Positions 6,550 through 7,806 of a DNA stretch of 7,806 nt are shown piece by piece. The position numbers and the translations under genes were made by a program. Under the pieces are notes generated by a model. It was not told the DNA's origin and searched no databases. It was given only the letters and a program-made list of their open reading frames with translations. The first letter of the stretch is position 1. Each line of letters opens with the position of its first letter. The stretch comes from Chloroflexota bacterium (lineage in GTDB: Bacteria; Desulfobacterota; Desulfuromonadia; Desulfuromonadales; Geopsychrobacteraceae). The stretch lies in NCBI GenBank assembly GCA_015222355.1, contig JADFVC010000031.1, positions 1 through 7,806 of the forward strand. The letters run 5' to 3'.

Positions 6550-7641
6550 TTGAAAACTATCACGATCTGCACAAGGTATCTGGCCAAGCTTTATACCCTC
6601 AGTTTTTTGCTGCTGACCGCTTTGGCTGTCGCCACGGTTGCTGATGCCGCAGTGACAGGCAACTGTTCCGACTGCCATACCATGCATTACAGTCAGGGGG
6701 GGCAGGCGCTCGCGGAGTGGGGGAGCGATGGCCCGTATAATGCTCTGTTGACAACCACCTGTGTCGGTTGCCATACCGGAGTCAATTCTTCCGGTGGTGA
6801 TGTCCCTTTTGTTTTTTCCACAACTGCTCCTGTTTACGATGCAACGGGAACCGAATCCGGCACCAATACGCTGGCCGGCGGGAACTTCTACTGGGCTGCC
6901 AACGGTACTAATGATACGGGGCACAATGTTGATGATTTGGCCGCGTACGATTCCCTGGCCAACGAATCCGGCTTTTTAGCGTTCTCGGCGGCAGCAGATA
7001 GCAGTACTCCAGGTAACGGCAGTTGGCCGGCGGGACAGCAGGTGACCTGTGCCGGGACCTATGGTTGCCACGGAACGCACAGTGAGTCGGTGATGGTTTC
7101 AGCCGTTGCCGGCGGGCATCATTACGGCCAAAGCGGTGCCCTGACAACTCCGGGTACGACCCCGGCAGGCGGTTTTCGCATGCTGGTCGGCATTGCCGGA
7201 TACGAAGATCCGGAATGGGAGCTGACCCCGACCTCCTCATTACATAATCAGTATAAGGGGGTCGATGATGTGACCTCCGACTCTGCGACGATCAGTGCTT
7301 TCTGTATGCGTTGTCACGACGATTACCATGCCTCCAGTGGACCTGGCGGCGGCTGGTTGCGGCACCCGATCGATTATGATATGGGGAGCACTGCCGCCGG
7401 CAGTGAGGTGCGAGGGTATGGAGGAGCGTATGATCCGGCCGTTCCCGTCGCCAGTATTGATGTCAGCAGCGTACTCAATACGGTGACGTTCAATGATGAT
7501 ACCATTGTCACCTGTCTCTCCTGTCATCGGAGCCACGGCAGCCCTTTTTCTAAACTGTTGCGCTGGGATTACATGGACAGTATCGGGGATGGAAAGGTGA
7601 CGGGGGGTGGCTGTACTGCTTGTCATACCAGCAAAAATTGA
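6550..7641 (+). CDS. Six-heme OmcS-like exported cytochrome with one CX5CH site
   Basis: From TTG 6550 the protein has 363 residues; a GTG at 6523 would give 372. The signal peptide runs from MKTITI to ADA/A (after residue 33). Heme sites: CSDCH at 39, CVGCH at 71, CAGTYGCH (CX5CH) at 167, CMRCH at 252, then CLSCH and CTACH near the C-terminus. That is five canonical sites and one expanded site. Order, spacing and surrounding motifs follow what I recall of OmcS: NCSDCHTMH near the mature N-terminus, GHNVDD, a third site followed by xxH, GFRML..GY, CMRCHDDYH, LRHP, CLSCHRSH, and a last site just before the C-terminus. The intervening sequence is rich in Gly, Ser, Thr and Ala, like a secreted surface protein. 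It is a candidate extracellular cytochrome and possibly a filament subunit. Other non-filament cytochromes share this general plan, so polymerisation is inference. The stop codon lies in the palindrome that follows. Confidence 0.9.
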   Translation: MKTITICTRYLAKLYTLSFLLLTALAVATVADAAVTGNCSDCHTMHYSQGGQALAEWGSDGPYNALLTTTCVGCHTGVNSSGGDVPFVFSTTAPVYDATGTESGTNTLAGGNFYWAANGTNDTGHNVDDLAAYDSLANESGFLAFSAAADSSTPGNGSWPAGQQVTCAGTYGCHGTHSESVMVSAVAGGHHYGQSGALTTPGTTPAGGFRMLVGIAGYEDPEWELTPTSSLHNQYKGVDDVTSDSATISAFCMRCHDDYHASSGPGGGWLRHPIDYDMGSTAAGSEVRGYGGAYDPAVPVASIDVSSVLNTVTFNDDTIVTCLSCHRSHGSPFSKLLRWDYMDSIGDGKVTGGGCTACHTSKN

Positions 7642-7766
7642 TGGCGTCGCAAAAAGTCCGACCTCCTGCGTTACAGTGGTTTTTCAGGACCTCGACATAC
7701 TCTGTGTATGCCTTCCCCCCTGAAAAACCACTAAGCCTTGTAGGGCGAAATTTTTGCTTAGCCATC
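7640..7766. repeat. 127-base imperfect palindrome (dispersed-repeat-like)
   Basis: The left arm 7640-7688 and right arm 7719-7766 are inverted copies. Identical blocks are GATGGC (outermost), GCAAAAA, and a perfect 13-base core GTGGTTTTTCAGG / CCTGAAAAACCAC at 7676-7688 and 7719-7731; the stretches between them diverge. The 30-base centre holds a smaller hairpin, CATAC / GTATG, at 7696-7700 and 7706-7710. The left arm begins within the stop codon of the OmcS-like gene. No T-run follows the core stem, so it is not a classic intrinsic terminator, though a transcript would fold strongly and could end or protect the operon mRNA. The ends resemble intergenic repeats I recall from deltaproteobacterial genomes (GATGxCxTCGxAAAAAGTC type). 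That link is from memory. Confidence 0.75.
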
Positions 7767-7806
7767 TCAAGGCTTTGTGCGAATCCATCGAAATTGATGA
7801 TAGCGG

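Noticed and set aside
7676..7731. Intrinsic (Rho-independent) terminator
   Set aside because: The 13-base stem is perfect, but it has a 30-base loop and is followed by TAAGCC rather than a T-run, so I describe it only as part of the repeat.
7550..7765. Antisense open frame starting MAKQKF across the palindrome
   Set aside because: Most of it is translation of the inverted repeat and the rest is opposite the end of the cytochrome gene. Repeats of this type give spurious small frames.

Overview
The window looks like a piece of a Desulfuromonadales-type genome (Geobacter, Desulfuromonas or Pelobacter relatives). The evidence is a dense run of very-many-heme c-type cytochromes, an OmcS-like cytochrome, an NHL-repeat protein and a parvulin-like fold in one operon, with moderate GC. 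No species can be named from the sequence alone.

Layout: every gene is on the + strand and tightly packed. (1) The 3' end of an unrecognised gene (1-258). (2) A small lipoprotein with a CsgG/LpoB-like fold (258-857). (3) An exported protein with two degenerate parvulin domains (854-2485). (4) A lipoprotein cytochrome with 26 CXXCH sites (2482-4446). (5) A soluble exported cytochrome with 16 CXXCH sites (4443-5618). (6) An exported six-repeat NHL beta-propeller (5634-6521). (7) An exported six-heme OmcS-like cytochrome in which one heme site is CX5CH (about 6550-7641). The first four junctions are TGATG or ATGA stop/start overlaps and the next gaps are 15 and about 28 bases, so this is almost certainly one translationally coupled operon that begins upstream of the window. 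No promoter is visible inside it.

The likely joint job is long-range electron transfer across the periplasm and outer surface. The 26-heme lipoprotein and the 16-heme protein could carry electrons along or across the envelope. The small OmcS-like protein could be a surface cytochrome or nanowire subunit. The parvulin-like and NHL proteins could be folding, assembly or scaffold partners. The seven heme-related and accessory genes are clear from sequence, but filament formation, direction of electron flow and localisation are inference. No outer-membrane porin is encoded in the complete genes here.

The operon ends in a 127-base imperfect palindrome (7640-7766) that starts on the last stop codon. 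It looks like a dispersed intergenic repeat rather than a classic terminator. The final 40 bases show nothing I can name.
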